Source: Hygrophila difformis (Eukaryota > Streptophyta > Magnoliopsida > Lamiales > Acanthaceae). Taken from it: DNA of 64,000 bases. The notes beneath the pieces were generated by a model. That model made no database searches and was not told the DNA's origin. It was given only the letters and a program-made list of their open reading frames with translations. The position numbers were made by a program, and so were the translations under genes. Positions 1 to 11,412 of the stretch are shown in pieces; the stretch's first letter is position 1; each line of letters opens with the position of its first letter. Location: assembly GCA_030278955.1 (NCBI GenBank), contig JAOANR010000014.1, forward strand, positions 16,680,068 to 16,744,067, given 5' to 3'.

Positions 1-56
1 TAAAAAACTACAGAACGCAGGGAGGGGGGAGCAGAAAAAAAACTAATAGTCCAGGC

Positions 57-1616
57 CTAAGCCCGAGGATACCAAACACCCGTCAAGTCCGCAAAGAGAA
101 CAGGCCGAGCGTCATCCGGAGGAAAGGCCCACATCGTAAAAAACTCCTCCGATTTAGCTCCACGCTTAGCTAGAATGTCAGCCACAACATTGCCTTCCCG
201 AAGAGTATGGCGCCACTGAATCCCAGGATGTTCGACCAACAGGTCACAGATATTATTCACCAATGGAAATAGCCAATGAGAGGATGGAACTCCCTTTGTG
301 ATCATTCCAAGAGCTTCAAGCGAGTCTGTAAAGCAACAAGCAGTAACAATCCCATGAAAAAGCAGACGTTTGATACCATTCAAGATACCATGGAGCTCTG
401 CTACAATATTAGAAGCCACTCCAATAGACCCAGAGATACCATCCCGCCAAGTCCCATCACCCGATCGAATAACACATCCAAAGCCAGCCGGCCCCGGATT
501 GCCAATAGAGCTCCCATCCGAGTGCAAGACAATACCTTGATAATTATCAGAATTCCAATTAACCAGTCTATGGGGCCGAGTGGTGCTGTTCTTGGCGCAC
601 ACCGCTGCATAAATGCACCCCAAAGCACCGGCCTCCCGAGCAGTAGCCACAGGGCTCGGCTCCACTCCTCCTATGCAAGCCCTATTACGTCCTTTCCACA
701 AACACCAAAGAGCAGCCCAGTGCTTCGAATTCCAATCATGACAAAGCAGCGAGAAAGCCTTAGCAAAATCAATGGCAATCTCCATCCAATGATTAGGCGG
801 CTTCCAGCTGAGCATCCTCCAAATATGTGTAGTCCAGGGACAAGCGAAGAATACATGCCAAGTATCCTCCACGCTCGCACCACAGATCATGCAGGCCGCC
901 GACTGAGTGAGGCCACGATGCTGCCTCAACGAGTTCGTAGGGAGAGCCTTCGAAGCAATCATCCAAGCAAGCATTCGGACCTTCTCTGGGGCATCAATAC
1001 ACCAGACCCAAGCAACATTATCATGTTTATCCACAAGACGACTCGCCAGAAGCCATTGATACCCGGAAGAGACAGTGTACTTTCCGGAGGCACTACCAAC
1101 CCAGCACCTCTGATCCTTAGCAGCATCGTGGAGGATAATGGGACCATGTTGCCGCACTTCCTCTTTTATCACCTCAGGCACCTGTGTGTGCAGCAGACGC
1201 CATTGGATGTAACCTTCAATAACCACATCTTTCACTGTCAAGAGGGAATCAACAATATTAACGAAGGGTATCCGTGGGGCAATTGGCCCTCCCTTGAGCC
1301 AGGAGCTAAGCCACAAACTGGACTGTCCATTCCCAAGTCGCACACGGAATCCATCCAATAAAAGAGGAGCGCATCTGGACATCGCTCGGTACACAGGAGA
1401 TGAAGCCGGTCTGCTTGGGAAGAGCCCTTCAGTAGTTCCATATTTCGCCACAAATAATTGCACCCAAGGCTTATGGCTATCAATTAAAATATCATGAAGA
1501 ATTTTACCTAGCATGGCGGTATTCATCTCACGGCATCCGCGAATGCCAAGCCCCCCACCTCCGAGGTGTGGCAATTTTATTCCATCGAACCAGGTGAAGT
1601 CCGTGGCCACCCGCAT
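57..1616 (-). pseudogene. LINE ORF2, C-terminal zf-RVT and RNase H segment
   Basis: This segment lies in a different frame from the RT. The frame change falls near 1552-1565 in a run of C (G on the coding strand), where FIWKDAGGHGLHLVRWNKIA in the RT frame hands over to LGIRGCREMN in this frame. It contains the zf-RVT finger (CMICGASVEDTWHVFFAC) and then an RVT_3 RNase H domain (HSDGSSIGNPGPAGFG, IVAELHGILNGIKR, FTDSLEALG, EGNVVADILAKRG). The ORF ends at 57, so it reaches the natural C-terminus. Taken with the upstream breaks it is part of a pseudogene. Confidence 0.9.
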
Positions 1617-1851
1617 CCTTCCAAATGAAGTTGCGCACCAACTGGTCGACTTGTTTGCAGATGGAGGATGGCAACCAAGTGACCTGCATATTATATGCCG
1701 AGATCGAACAAAGGACCGATTTAGCCAACGTGACTCTCCCGGCCTTGTTTAAGAGTGCTCATTTCCACGAGCCCATTTTAGCATGCATGCGATCAACTAG
1801 GAACTGAAAATGGTCAGCGCGAAGACGTCCATATATCACCGGAAACCCCAA

Positions 1852-3165
1852 CTACTTACCCAAGTCCGTAGTTGGAGTGATGCCAAGAACCGCTGCCAAT
1901 TCACTTCTCTTAAGCCCAGGGACAGCATGCGACATATAAATCTGGGACTTGCTTGGGTTAAAACGTAACCCCGCCTGGCTAGCAAAACACGCCAGCATCT
2001 CCTCCATGCAACGGCAGCTGTCCAAGGAAGCTTCGGAAAATAACAACAAATCATCTGCGAACATAAGGTGGGATAGAGGAGGAGCACCTCGGGCAAGACG
2101 AATCGGACACCAACTGCCATCCTCCACTTTAGCAAGAATACTCCGGGAAAGCTTTTCCATAATAATTATGAAGAGATACGGCGAAAGCGGGTCGCCCTGT
2201 CGAAGGCCTTTGGCAGGTGTAATAGGGGCAAGAGCCGATCCATTCCACAATATCGAATACACCGGGGAACGGACACAGAACATAATAATTTGAATGAGCT
2301 TCGTGGGAAGACCCATTTCATGCAGACTAAGCTCCAAGAAATCCCAGTCCACATTGTCATAGGCTTTCTCAAGATCCACCTTCAGCAAGAATTCCTGAGC
2401 CCGTCGATTTTTATTTTGGAATGAAGTAACAACCTCCTGAAGAACCAATGCATTCCCATAGGTGCCTCGGCCCGGGAGAAAAGCCGACTGGAAGGGGCCA
2501 ATGTAACGTTGTAGCAAGGGTCTCAGCCTATTGACAAAGACTTTAGTGAGAACCTTGTTGCAAACATTACAAAGGGTTATAGGCCTGTACTGGCGAATGT
2601 CTCTAGGAACCTCCACTTTCGGTATAAGGCAAATCAAGGTGGCTGCAACTGTGGTGTCAAACTTGCCCGTAGAAAAGGATTCCCGGACAAAAGAGTGAAC
2701 TGCCCCACCGACCGAATCCCAATAATGTTTGTAGAACATTGCCGGGAATCCATCGGGGCCGGAAGCAGAGAGACTACGCATGTCCATCATCGCATTTTTC
2801 ACTTCCTCGATCTCCACCTCTCTATCTAACCCATTCAGCGCCTCAATGCACTGTAACGGTGCCAAAGAACCCTGCCTAGCCTGGGGCCTGCTGGTATGTC
2901 CAAACAGCCAGCCGAAGTGGGAGCGCACATGGTTCTGCAGAGTCGCATCATCAGTAATCCAATGGCCATCAACCTCTAACCCTTGGATCTTATTTTTCTG
3001 TCGTCGGATTAGGGTTTGAGTGTGGAAGTATTTCGTGTTGCGATCCCCTAATTTCACCCATTTGTCGCGAGATTTTTGATACCACAGAATCTCCTCTTGA
3101 TGGAGAACATCATCAAGCAATTTCATAAGCTCTAACTCCAACAACCGATATCTAGCAGAATCCAC
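1852..3165 (-). pseudogene. LINE ORF2, reverse transcriptase segment
   Basis: This segment is in the same frame as the endonuclease. It carries the RT blocks YRPITLCNVCNKVLTK, FLPGRGTYGNALVLQE, KVDLEKAYDNVDWDF (motif A), GLRQGDPLSPYLF (motif B) and LMFADDLLLF (motif C), so the catalytic aspartates are intact. Its linker from the endonuclease (about 3166-3270) is readable past the two stops. It ends at an in-frame TAG just after TTDLGK. The next codons read LGFPVIYGRLRADHFQFL, the usual continuation, so this is a point nonsense change. The frame then runs to about 1560. Confidence 0.9.
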
Positions 3166-3273
3166 CCTCAGAAGGTAGCGACGAACCCCCTCCAGCCTCT
3201 TAATCAGCCTGCGTTTCCTGGAGTGGATGTTACCAAAGATCTGGCGATTAAAATAGATGGAAGATTGCTAAAC

Positions 3274-4119
3274 CTATCCCAGCCGATCAGTGAGAGACCC
3301 CTCACTCCAATGCCATGCCGAGTCCACAATATGGGCGTATGAAGGATGAGATGTCCATGCATACTCCCATCTAAATGGCCTAGGCACATGGCGTTCATTT
3401 CTGTTAACACAGCGTAGGATAATCGCGTTGTGGTCCGATGCGCGACGGGGTAAGACCTTGACCATACCACAAGGAAACCGGGAGATCCAAGAAGCATTGG
3501 CAACCGCTCGATCCAATCGCTTCCTAGCTAGCCGGCCACCAGTTGTATTCCGTTGCCACGTGTATAAGTCACCACAGGTGGCGACCATGTCAAGTTGACA
3601 GTCATTTAGCATCTGCCGAAATAACTCACATTGACGTGCTTGAGTATCCATGCCAAAAGCTTCCGAGGAGGACAGGACCTCGTACCAATCCCCAAGAGCG
3701 AGCCAAGGTCCATTCAATGCCGAGTGTACCTGTCTCATATTGTCCCAATCCAAGATACGTCCAGGCAATGTAGGGCTAGCGTAGACAGCCGAGAAATCCC
3801 AGGAAGCACCCCCATTAGAGACCTTGACAGTGATAATACGACCAAAACTACCAAGCACTTGAAAGCCGAAGGGAGTTCCACATTGTCGAAGGATCCACAA
3901 GCCTCCAGAACGGCCGACACACTCCCAGATATATACAGGCTCATAGCCAAGCCGATATAATAAAACACGCAATTTATCAAAGGGTCCTTGCGGTTCAATC
4001 ACGACAAACACCGAAGGTTTATAAAGTCGAAGCACATCATTGACATGGCGTTGAGTATTCCTATTCATGGCGCTACGAACATTCCATGAAAGGATTGAGA
4101 AATGATTGAACTCAATCAT
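3274..4119 (-). pseudogene. LINE ORF2, endonuclease segment
   Basis: This 281-residue segment is the N-terminal endonuclease/exonuclease/phosphatase domain of ORF2, which nicks the target DNA for target-primed reverse transcription. It shows ILSWNVRSA with the metal-binding Asn near residue 12, VVIEPQG with the catalytic Glu, RLDRAVANASW, and the catalytic SDHNAIIL near residue 238. It begins at the ATG overlapping the ORF1 stop. It ends at an in-frame TAG, followed two codons later by a second TAG. The same frame then continues into the reverse transcriptase, so both stops are breaks within one former ORF2. Confidence 0.88.
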
Positions 4120-5690
4120 TAAACCACGGGGTTAACAGCGTCCTGTCCCCGATCTTCAGACGCATCAGTCTGCATGCTATGATTATCTTCATCCAAGTCA
4201 AAGAGAGAATTGTCTGTGAACTTGAATGTCTTAGCCAGCTCAGGTTCATCACTATAAATTCCCTTGTCATGGGAGGTGCCTGTTCCCATACAATGTTCGG
4301 CGTATTCCAATGCAAGGAAGGAGTTTCCAGTCGGCGTCGCCCCTTCATTCTTTTTGGATATACATTGTCTCTTGCCTATCACTTTGCGGGTCGGGGTATC
4401 CGGTTCCGACTCCAAACTTTTAGCCAAACTCTGGCCTTTGGGAGCTCTTGGCTTGGTCGCCAATCCCTCCTTCCCAAGTCGTCCTAACCCATCCTCCAGA
4501 GGTTTATTAGGCAATGGGGTTTTAGGTAACCCTAGGGTAGGAACCCTAGTTTTTGACTGCTCCGCCCTTGGCTTCCGAGGGGGTCGTTGGACAGTAATCC
4601 AATCACCATGTGTTGCCACTTGTGTTGCATCGGAGCCGGCTGATGAGGATCCACTAGCGAAGGAAGGTTCACCATTCCCATGTTCATGCACACCTTCCTT
4701 ATTTATTTGATCCTGATTATCCTTGACAGTAGGATTCTTGCCTTCATTAGAGGATTCACAATTATTACTTTCCCTGACAACATGCTCTTTCCCTTTTCCA
4801 GAATAGGCAACGCTCCCCGACACTCCAACCTTGCCGGAGGGGTTGACATCTTCCCGTGGCACTGCCGGCGACTCCACTTTGCAGCAAGCTGACGAACTCG
4901 GTTGGAATTTCCCACACTTGCTACATATGTTGTGGAGGCCTTCATAGCAAACAAGTTGCCACCGGTCATTGACTCGCAACTTACCAATGACCGGTCGGGT
5001 TAGATCCACCTCAATACAAACCCGAGCAAATTGCCCTCTATTCAAGTCATTAGTGTTAGTATCCACTTTGATGAATTTACCAATCCGCGATGCAATAATC
5101 TCCATTGCCTCCGAGTCGTAGTATGCAGCCCTAAGCCCTGGGAGTCGAACCCACACCAAGGTCTTAGGCACGACCATATCAGTATCAATGTATTCTCTAG
5201 TCCATGGAAAAACAGCCAGTAGATGGTCGAATATTGTCCATGGACCCCCATACAAGGCTTTCTCCCTATCATCATTCTCAATGAACTTGGCCATGAAATA
5301 GCCATTATCCACGTCCAGAAGTTCAAAGTGGCCTTTCGGGCTCCAAAGGCGTGTTAATCTGTCCCTCAAAGCGGCAATGCCAATCCTTTTCCCAAGCAGC
5401 TTCACCACTAAGGCATCTTGAAATGGTACGCACAAACGATCCATGGCTTCCGGGCCAAAAACAATATCAGGGAGGAGAGAGTTCCCATCTACAAATCCAT
5501 GGGTGACCAATTCCTTAAGAGGCTTCCCAGGCGGGGAAGGAGGCAGCGGAGGGGATCCCTTGCCAATCATGATATCACGAAAAGACGGTTTAGAGGAGGG
5601 GGGAACGGCTGCCGGATCTGGGGGCTCCGGCCGCAGCGCCGGGGAGTCGGGACGAGGGCGGGGGGAGGCTTGAGAGAATTCGGGCTCCAT
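4119..5690 (-). CDS. LINE ORF1 protein (DUF4283, degenerate zinc knuckle)
   Basis: The frame encodes 523 residues. A proline-rich N-terminus is followed by a DUF4283-type RNA-binding domain at about residues 85-225; the blocks FMAKFIENDDREKALYGGPW and VWVRLPGLRAAYYDSEAM are diagnostic. A zinc-knuckle remnant follows near residue 258 (CSKCGKF). The usual Gly-His after this block is missing and QPSSSACC stands in its place, so metal binding is doubtful. The C-terminal half is charged and low in complexity. In LINEs this protein coats the RNA. The stop overlaps the ORF2 start as TAATG, a layout that fits termination-reinitiation. Although open, it belongs to a LINE with a dead ORF2. Confidence 0.85.
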   Translation of the reverse strand: MEPEFSQASPRPRPDSPALRPEPPDPAAVPPSSKPSFRDIMIGKGSPPLPPSPPGKPLKELVTHGFVDGNSLLPDIVFGPEAMDRLCVPFQDALVVKLLGKRIGIAALRDRLTRLWSPKGHFELLDVDNGYFMAKFIENDDREKALYGGPWTIFDHLLAVFPWTREYIDTDMVVPKTLVWVRLPGLRAAYYDSEAMEIIASRIGKFIKVDTNTNDLNRGQFARVCIEVDLTRPVIGKLRVNDRWQLVCYEGLHNICSKCGKFQPSSSACCKVESPAVPREDVNPSGKVGVSGSVAYSGKGKEHVVRESNNCESSNEGKNPTVKDNQDQINKEGVHEHGNGEPSFASGSSSAGSDATQVATHGDWITVQRPPRKPRAEQSKTRVPTLGLPKTPLPNKPLEDGLGRLGKEGLATKPRAPKGQSLAKSLESEPDTPTRKVIGKRQCISKKNEGATPTGNSFLALEYAEHCMGTGTSHDKGIYSDEPELAKTFKFTDNSLFDLDEDNHSMQTDASEDRGQDAVNPVV

Positions 5691-5700
5691 TCTTTGCTTT

Positions 5701-5842
5701 AATCAATATCTTATTCTATAAGCAATTAATTACACATGTTCTACAATAATTTATCATGACTTACCAATTCGTCAAGTCCAAATAATTTATCATAACTTAG
5801 CAATTAATTATACATGTTCTACAATAATTTATCAAACTTTTA
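5701..5842. repeat. AT-rich spacer with a 77-bp direct repeat
   Basis: The block AGCAATTAATTACACATG and its downstream TTCTACAATAATTTATCA recur 77 bp later with one mismatch (about 5722-5757 and 5799-5835). I see no coding potential. It lies between the 5' end of the LINE and the MITE-like element. Confidence 0.5.
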
Positions 5843-6044
5843 GGTACTGCGTTTGGTACAAAGAATGAAATTGCAGGGAATTGATGAGAAAGAATAGAAT
5901 TGCAGAGAAAGAGAATTGGGCCAGAGAAAGAGAATTGATTATCTTGTTTGGTAAAACAGAGAATTCAACAGAGAAATAAGATAGAAAAGCAATTTTCTTA
6001 TTTCGTTGATTAGAAAATTGAACATAGAAATTCAACATGTAATA

Positions 6045-6235
6045 AAATTTCTTTTTTCTTCTTCTTCTTCTTCTTTTTTTTTTTTCTGTGATTAAAAAAA
6101 TAATTATATATTTTTTTATAAATCAAAATATAAATAAAAATAAAATATTTTTCTCAATTATAATTTTTTATAATAATAATTAAAAAAACATATGGACAAT
6201 TTCTTTTTTAAAAAAAAGAAAAATAAAAAAGTATG
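6045..6235. repeat. CTT microsatellite and AT-rich low-complexity stretch
   Basis: A TTCTTCTTCTTC run at about 6055-6078 passes into poly-T and AT-only sequence. It lies in the left arm of the MITE-like element and has no coding content. Confidence 0.7.
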
Positions 6236-6374
6236 GAAAGCGGCGAGTTGTAATCGACGTATGGTGTGAGGAAGAGAGAATCAATTTCCATATTTTAAAA
6301 CCAATACACCAATTCTCTCCAGTTCTCTCTATTTGAGAGAGAATTAAAACTATAGAAAGAGAATTGGTGTAATT

Positions 6375-6725
6375 CACTACAAGAAAAAAACAGTATAGCG
6401 ACCGTCACTTGCGGTCGCTAAACAGAGAGACGGGTCGCTAAAATTGGTCAGCGACCGTCTTAGCGACCGCAGAGAGCCGTTCGCTAAAGGCCTCGTTACT
6501 AACTGTACAGCGACAACCATCAGATGCGGTCGTCGGAGTCACGACCGAATTAACGACCATTCGGACCGATCGTTACAGTCTACGACCGCCGTAACAACCG
6601 TTAATACCGTCGTTACACCCTAAACCGGGCCCCAGAACGGTTCGCTTTAGCGACCGTGTTAACAACCGTCTAAGACGGTCGCTGGTCTCAGAGACCTATA
6701 TAACGACCGGACATGACGGTCGCTA
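6375..6725. repeat. CACTA left terminal and subterminal repeats
   Basis: After the terminal inverted repeat, AGCGACCGTC-type motifs occur many times in both orientations (AGCGACCGTC, GCGGTCGCTA, AACGACCAT, ACGGTCGCT). Such arrays are the binding sites of the TNPA protein in En/Spm elements. Several pair up as short palindromes, for example GCGACCGtcacttGCGGTCGC. Confidence 0.85.
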
Positions 6726-7001
6726 AGTCTGATAGTCGCCAACAGGCCAATTTAAATGGCAGCAATCCAACCTGCTGTAATACATTCTCAAACCATTCCA
6801 AAAAAACTCATTCAAACAATACGCCATCCAAAACACCATACACCATCCAATACACCATAGAACCTCATTAAAACCTTTAAATTTAGACTTCTCCATTGAA
6901 GTTAAGATAGCAACTATATTATGTACATTCAAAGCAAAAATTCATAAGTTCAAAGATGCAATACCAACATAGCAAGTACTACTAATAAGTAAGAGAACAT
7001 C
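6726..7001. other. CACTA 3' flank, no gene seen
   Basis: AT-rich sequence between the subterminal array and the solo LTR. It contains CCATCCAAAACACCATACA-like direct repeats and no supported ORF. The last five bases (ACATC, 6997-7001) are the target duplication of the solo LTR. Confidence 0.5.
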
Positions 7002-8296
7002 TGAAACTTTTGACAAATTTCATCAACACGAGTATTTTTTTTTAATAAAATATATCAGGATTGAATTTATTAAATGAGAAGAGTTATGATTCGTGGGAAG
7101 GGGTTTAAGAATATATTCCACTTTTTATTACTCATGTGGGGTGCTTTGATTTCAAACGGCGCTGTGGTCCTCCCCGTCATGAAACTTTTGACAAATTTCG
7201 TGGTGCAACCAGGATAGACAGTTCAGTCTTGACCGTCAGTCTGTCACACTGAAGGTCCCCGGTATCTGCGCCATGATACTTTTCATAATTTCATGTCATG
7301 AGATTCCCTGCCATGAAACTTTCAACACATTTCCCATTATATGAGTATTTTCTGAAAAACAATAATCCCGGTTTTTAATTTTATTTAGTGAAACCAATTT
7401 ATGAAGGCGGAGTTGGGATTAGGGATATATTGATAGGTTGTCACATTTTTATTACTCGTGTTAAGAAACTGTGCCCCCGAAAGCGCACGGAGTCAAAAAT
7501 TGCAGTATTTATAGTAAGTACCGGATCGTTCACTGGAGGATGTGCGATGGAAGCAGGGCCCACGTCATTTACTAAGATTTTCCACTCGGTTACTCGATTC
7601 AAGTTTGTGTTTTAATTACCATCTACTTAACATAATTTAATCTAAGCTATGAAAGCATTTAAAATAAAGCAGATAAAATTATTCTAGAAAGCGAATTAAA
7701 TTTAATCTAAGAAAGCAATAAATTATTCTAAGAAAGCGGTTAAGATTATACTAAGAAAGCAGATTTAAAATGAGACAGAAGGGACAGGGAGAAAATAATA
7801 AAGATTGGACAAGATTCAGATGAAACACATTTAAACTTCCATTTTGTTACACAGATCTTAGCTTGGGATAATCCATCAGTTAGCTAACTCTCATGCTTCC
7901 TATACTATGTTCCTTTTAACAGACAGGTACTTACAGTAAGGATTTACATGCCTTAAGACAACAAAATCTAAGATACCACAGACTTACAACTGCCCTCACA
8001 CGGCCGTGTAGAGGCATGTTATTCATCTGTGGTGGACAAGCAACACTTGACAAATCATTTATTGAAGTGGCAAGTACCGCTATCATTCCCCCATGTCACA
8101 CCCGAAGATTCTAATCAAGCCCTGAACTATCCCTTAACTATCAGTCCTAGTAGCAGTTACACAACTCTCAATACAACCAGTGACCTCTAAAGAAAGCAGT
8201 TAAAAAGAAAGCAGTAAAAAGAAAGCGGTAAAGAAAGCATATAAAATCCTATCACTCGGAGGTTTTTGAAAGTCTGACCCTGGTAGTAAAAGAAAG

Positions 8297-8317
8297 CCCC
8301 CAGTCAAAATGACTGGG
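8297..8317 (-). other. Conserved LTR hairpin (copy A)
   Basis: The stem CCCAGTC and GACTGGG closes a 5-base loop (AAAAT on the plus strand). The same position in copies B and C also holds a hairpin, with compensatory stem changes in C. It lies in the downstream half of the LTR and would be transcribed from the LTR promoter. Confidence 0.6.
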
Positions 8318-9847
8318 TGTGGATCAAGAATTCCCTATTCTCGGTGAACCGCTCGCAGTGTTCACTTCCCTTCGGGTGGTTATGAGATACAAACTAATGA
8401 AACAGACTAATAAATTAGTTCGTTCCGGATGCACTCACTCAGGACTCAAAAATAGGCTTTGGCAGAAGAGGATAGCAGTTGAAGGGAACTCAACCCTATC
8501 TTAGAAAATAACCAAGGCCTATGTATTGTTCCTCTAGAATTATCTAACACACTGTATTTGAATCCAAGTGGACCCCATCTCGGTGTGATAGTTAAGACTA
8601 AATTCCCAATACACAGCAATTTTGGAAAATAAAAGATTTTGAAAATCATTCCCTAAACAGGTACTAGACTCTCAATAAGAACACAGACCCTTTCAGTCTA
8701 GGTGAGACCTAATCGCTGACTCTGCTTCTAATTTTCCAAAATCAACCCCCAGTCGGATATGAATTAGTCATAACTGTGGAATTTATCCCTTACTTAGATC
8801 CGGATTTTACAAATGAATTTTTGTTGGAAATTTATTGTGAGACATCTGATTAAAATCACGATTTCTATGTCCAAGGGAGGGATCCCAAAATAATATTGAC
8901 CACAATATCTACATAATAATATCATGCATAAATTTATAGAGAAGTGTAAAATTAAATAACCCAAAATATAAGGCAGGTTTAGACAGAGGTTGGTACACAG
9001 AGATGAAATAGCCGGGGATGAGAAGAATTTATTTTGGCTAAAAAGATGACAAAACGATTGGGTGAACTACAAACATCTGCTGTCCAATTTCCCTCTCATT
9101 TGGATGGAATGATTTTTAGACAGAAAGGAATTCCAAATGACGGTGACCACCGTTATTCAGCTCCCTTTTGTCTGTGAATGGAAGAAAAACCCACATATTT
9201 TCTTGCGGTAATAATTCTCAAATAATGTTGGTCAACATCATTTAATAATATTACAGCTTGAATTCAAGTTTGAAATTAAGATAAAGAAAATAAAACTGTA
9301 TCCGGATAGGAATCAGCTGAGCAGCTATTATAATCCCGGATGGACGAACCGCCAAGGCTTCCACCGACCACTATCCGGACCATGCAAAATAACATTTAGT
9401 AATTAATATACAGACCACGAGCTAGTTTATCCGTGTGGGACTACCCGCCAACATTAGTCTGTTATATCTCTTACTAGCTGTTTCACACAACACGGATAAA
9501 GACAAAATAAATAAAAGAAAATATTTTTGGTTCATCTTGTATGAGAGACATTGGTTTCTCATGCAAGGGTATGGAAATTATTCCATAATTACTCTTTATG
9601 TCTAAATAATCACTCATTCCATAATTAATTAATTAATCACAGTCCGGATTATATACTTAGATCATTAGAGTTTAAATTTTATTTTATTTTGTAGAAAAGT
9701 CTTTTAATGGAAAATTGAACAAAGTTCTTTATATCAAATTAATCATGGGTTGAGATCATTGGATTTCAACCTCAAAATATTAATATAAAGGTTCAATTAA
9801 TTAAATGAGGAAAATGGAGAAATGAAAAATTTGGCAAAAATGCCAAT

Positions 9848-10325
9848 TACGGCGCTAGACAGATTTTACGACGCTATCCTAGGATAGCGTCGTGAGGATA
9901 GCGTCGTCATGGGTTGGTGAAAGAGATGCGAAATTTTTGGGGTTAAGGGGTGTGTACGACGCTATACATCAAGTACGGCGCTATGCTAGGATAGCGCCGT
10001 AAGTGTAGCGTCGTAGGTGGTTTGAGAAATTGGGGAAGAAAGAAGTTTTTGGAAAAAGGAGAGATGCTACGGCGCTATACACTAAATGACGACGCTATCC
10101 TAGGATAGCGTCGTAGGTATAGCGTCGTAGGTGGGTTTTTACGAGAAATGAAGTATTTTGGGGTCCTACGACGCTGAACAAAAATTACGACGCTATCCGA
10201 GGATAGCGTCGTTGGTCTAGCGCCGCAAGGCAAATTTTTGTTTAAGTCTGGACAACTATGGCGCTAAACCTCACCTACGATGCTATCCAAGGATAGCGCC
10301 TTGGATAGCGCCGTAGGGCGGTTAG
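9848..10325 (-). repeat. Nested-palindrome array 2 of LTR copy A (five units)
   Basis: Five units start near 9848, 9954, 10068, 10168 and 10257, about 100 bp apart. Each reads outer half (TACGGCGCTA type), 8-10 bases, inner palindrome (ACGACGCTATCC joined to its reverse complement), a few bases, and outer half (TAGCGTCGTA type). The array lies downstream of the TATA-like box in LTR sense. Confidence 0.85.
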
Positions 10326-10440
10326 CGTCGTAGCTAGCCCAGAATGTTGTTGTTCGGGTGATGCAATCTCTGCGATTGCAAACCCTAAAAAAAAAAGTTG
10401 GTCAGGTAATGCAATCTATGCGATTGCAAAACCCTATTTT
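10326..10440 (-). repeat. Pair of TGCAATC/GATTGCA palindromes
   Basis: Two copies of TGCAATC, five bases, GATTGCA occur at about 10363-10381 and 10413-10431, each followed by AAACCCTA or AAAACCCTA. They sit beside array 2 and are a second palindrome type found only in copy A. Confidence 0.6.
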
Positions 10441-10494
10441 AGTTTTTGAATATGCACAAGCACATAAGTATCATCCACACTTTAGATCTATTAA

Positions 10495-10545
10495 ACTAAA
10501 CTAAAAATAAAATAAAATAAAATAAAATAAAATAAAAATAAAAAG
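10495..10545. repeat. AAAAT microsatellite
   Basis: A run of AATAAAATAAAATAAAATAA within LTR copy A. Confidence 0.85.
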
Positions 10546-11067
10546 TGAAAAAAAACCAACACTAAGCAAAAATAAAATCTAAACTACACTAATAAATCTA
10601 AAAAGGGATGAACGCTACATATTTGTGCAATTTATTAAAACTAAGAAAGCATTAAATTCTATCTAATACTAAAAACTGAAAAATGGTCAAGTGACCCCAA
10701 AAACAAAACCAAAACAGTGAAATAAACCATAAACCATGGAATAAATTCCATCTCATATGTTTGGGAACATTTTCTTGATTAATTTCACAAACCAAAATAT
10801 GGGTCAAAAACACTCATTGATTAAGTGTATCAAGCCCAAAACACTAACTAAGAAAGCTGAAAAAAAAGATAAAATGTGGCTGACAGATCTACAAACCCAT
10901 TTACAGTCTAAGCAAAAGAAATTAAATCTAAAGCTAGAAAGAAACTACATTACATAAAAATAATCTACCTAATCTACCTATGAGCTAGAGCCTACTGTTC
11001 TCTTAAAAAACAACAAAAATGATTTTTCAAAGTGGGTGTAGGCTACTGTTGAAAGAAGCAAAACAAC

Positions 11068-11077
11068 TATTTAAAGC
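11068..11077 (-). promoter_or_regulatory. TATA-like box of LTR copy A
   Basis: The minus strand reads CTTTAAATAG, between palindrome arrays 1 and 2. This is the same relative place as the TATAAATA of copy B and TATAAAAG of copy C. It is inferred to mark the U3/R promoter. Confidence 0.45.
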
Positions 11078-11224
11078 TAGGAAACCCTAGGCCCAATGGA
11101 ACTGTTGACAGCATAGGGAGAGACGGGAGCTTGAGTCCCAGAGAGAAAAGACAAACATTCTTACACTTCGGGACCTCAAGTCCCTGGTCTTCCCAATCAT
11201 TTAGGCACATGGGGAAATTCAATT

Positions 11225-11412
11225 TGACATCTACGGCGCTATCCCTATTTTACGACGCTATCCTCTTTTACGGCGCTATACTAGCGTCGTAGCTCTTTTG
11301 TATGGCGTCGTAGTGCTTGATTTTAGCATTTTAGCTCTTTTGCATAGCGTCGTAGCTCTTTTTCTTTGTCTGGTATAGCGCCGTAGGTCTCTCTGCGTTT
11401 AGCGCCGTAACA
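11225..11412 (-). repeat. Nested-palindrome array 1 of LTR copy A (degenerate)
   Basis: The same cores as array 2 (TACGGCGCTAT, ACGACGCTATCC, TAGCGTCGTAG, TAGCGCCGTA) recur in both orientations over about 190 bp, but units are incomplete. It lies upstream of the TATA-like box in LTR sense. Confidence 0.7.

Larger units (their letters stand above)
1..5700 (-). mobile_element. L1-type LINE (non-LTR retrotransposon), degenerate, 3' end cut by window edge
   Basis: The minus strand reads, in order, a DUF4283/zinc-knuckle ORF1, an apurinic-type endonuclease, a reverse transcriptase, a zf-RVT finger and an RNase H domain. This is the order of plant L1-clade LINEs. ORF1 is open, but ORF2 is broken by stops and one frameshift, so the copy is dead. 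The 5' end lies close to 5700, just upstream of the ORF1 start, so little or no 5' UTR remains. The 3' UTR runs off the left edge and no poly-A or target duplication can be seen. Confidence 0.93.

Noticed and set aside
276..1361. Long plus-strand frame of 361 codons
   Set aside because: It is antisense to the LINE zf-RVT/RNase H region, which has clear domains; the plus frame has none.
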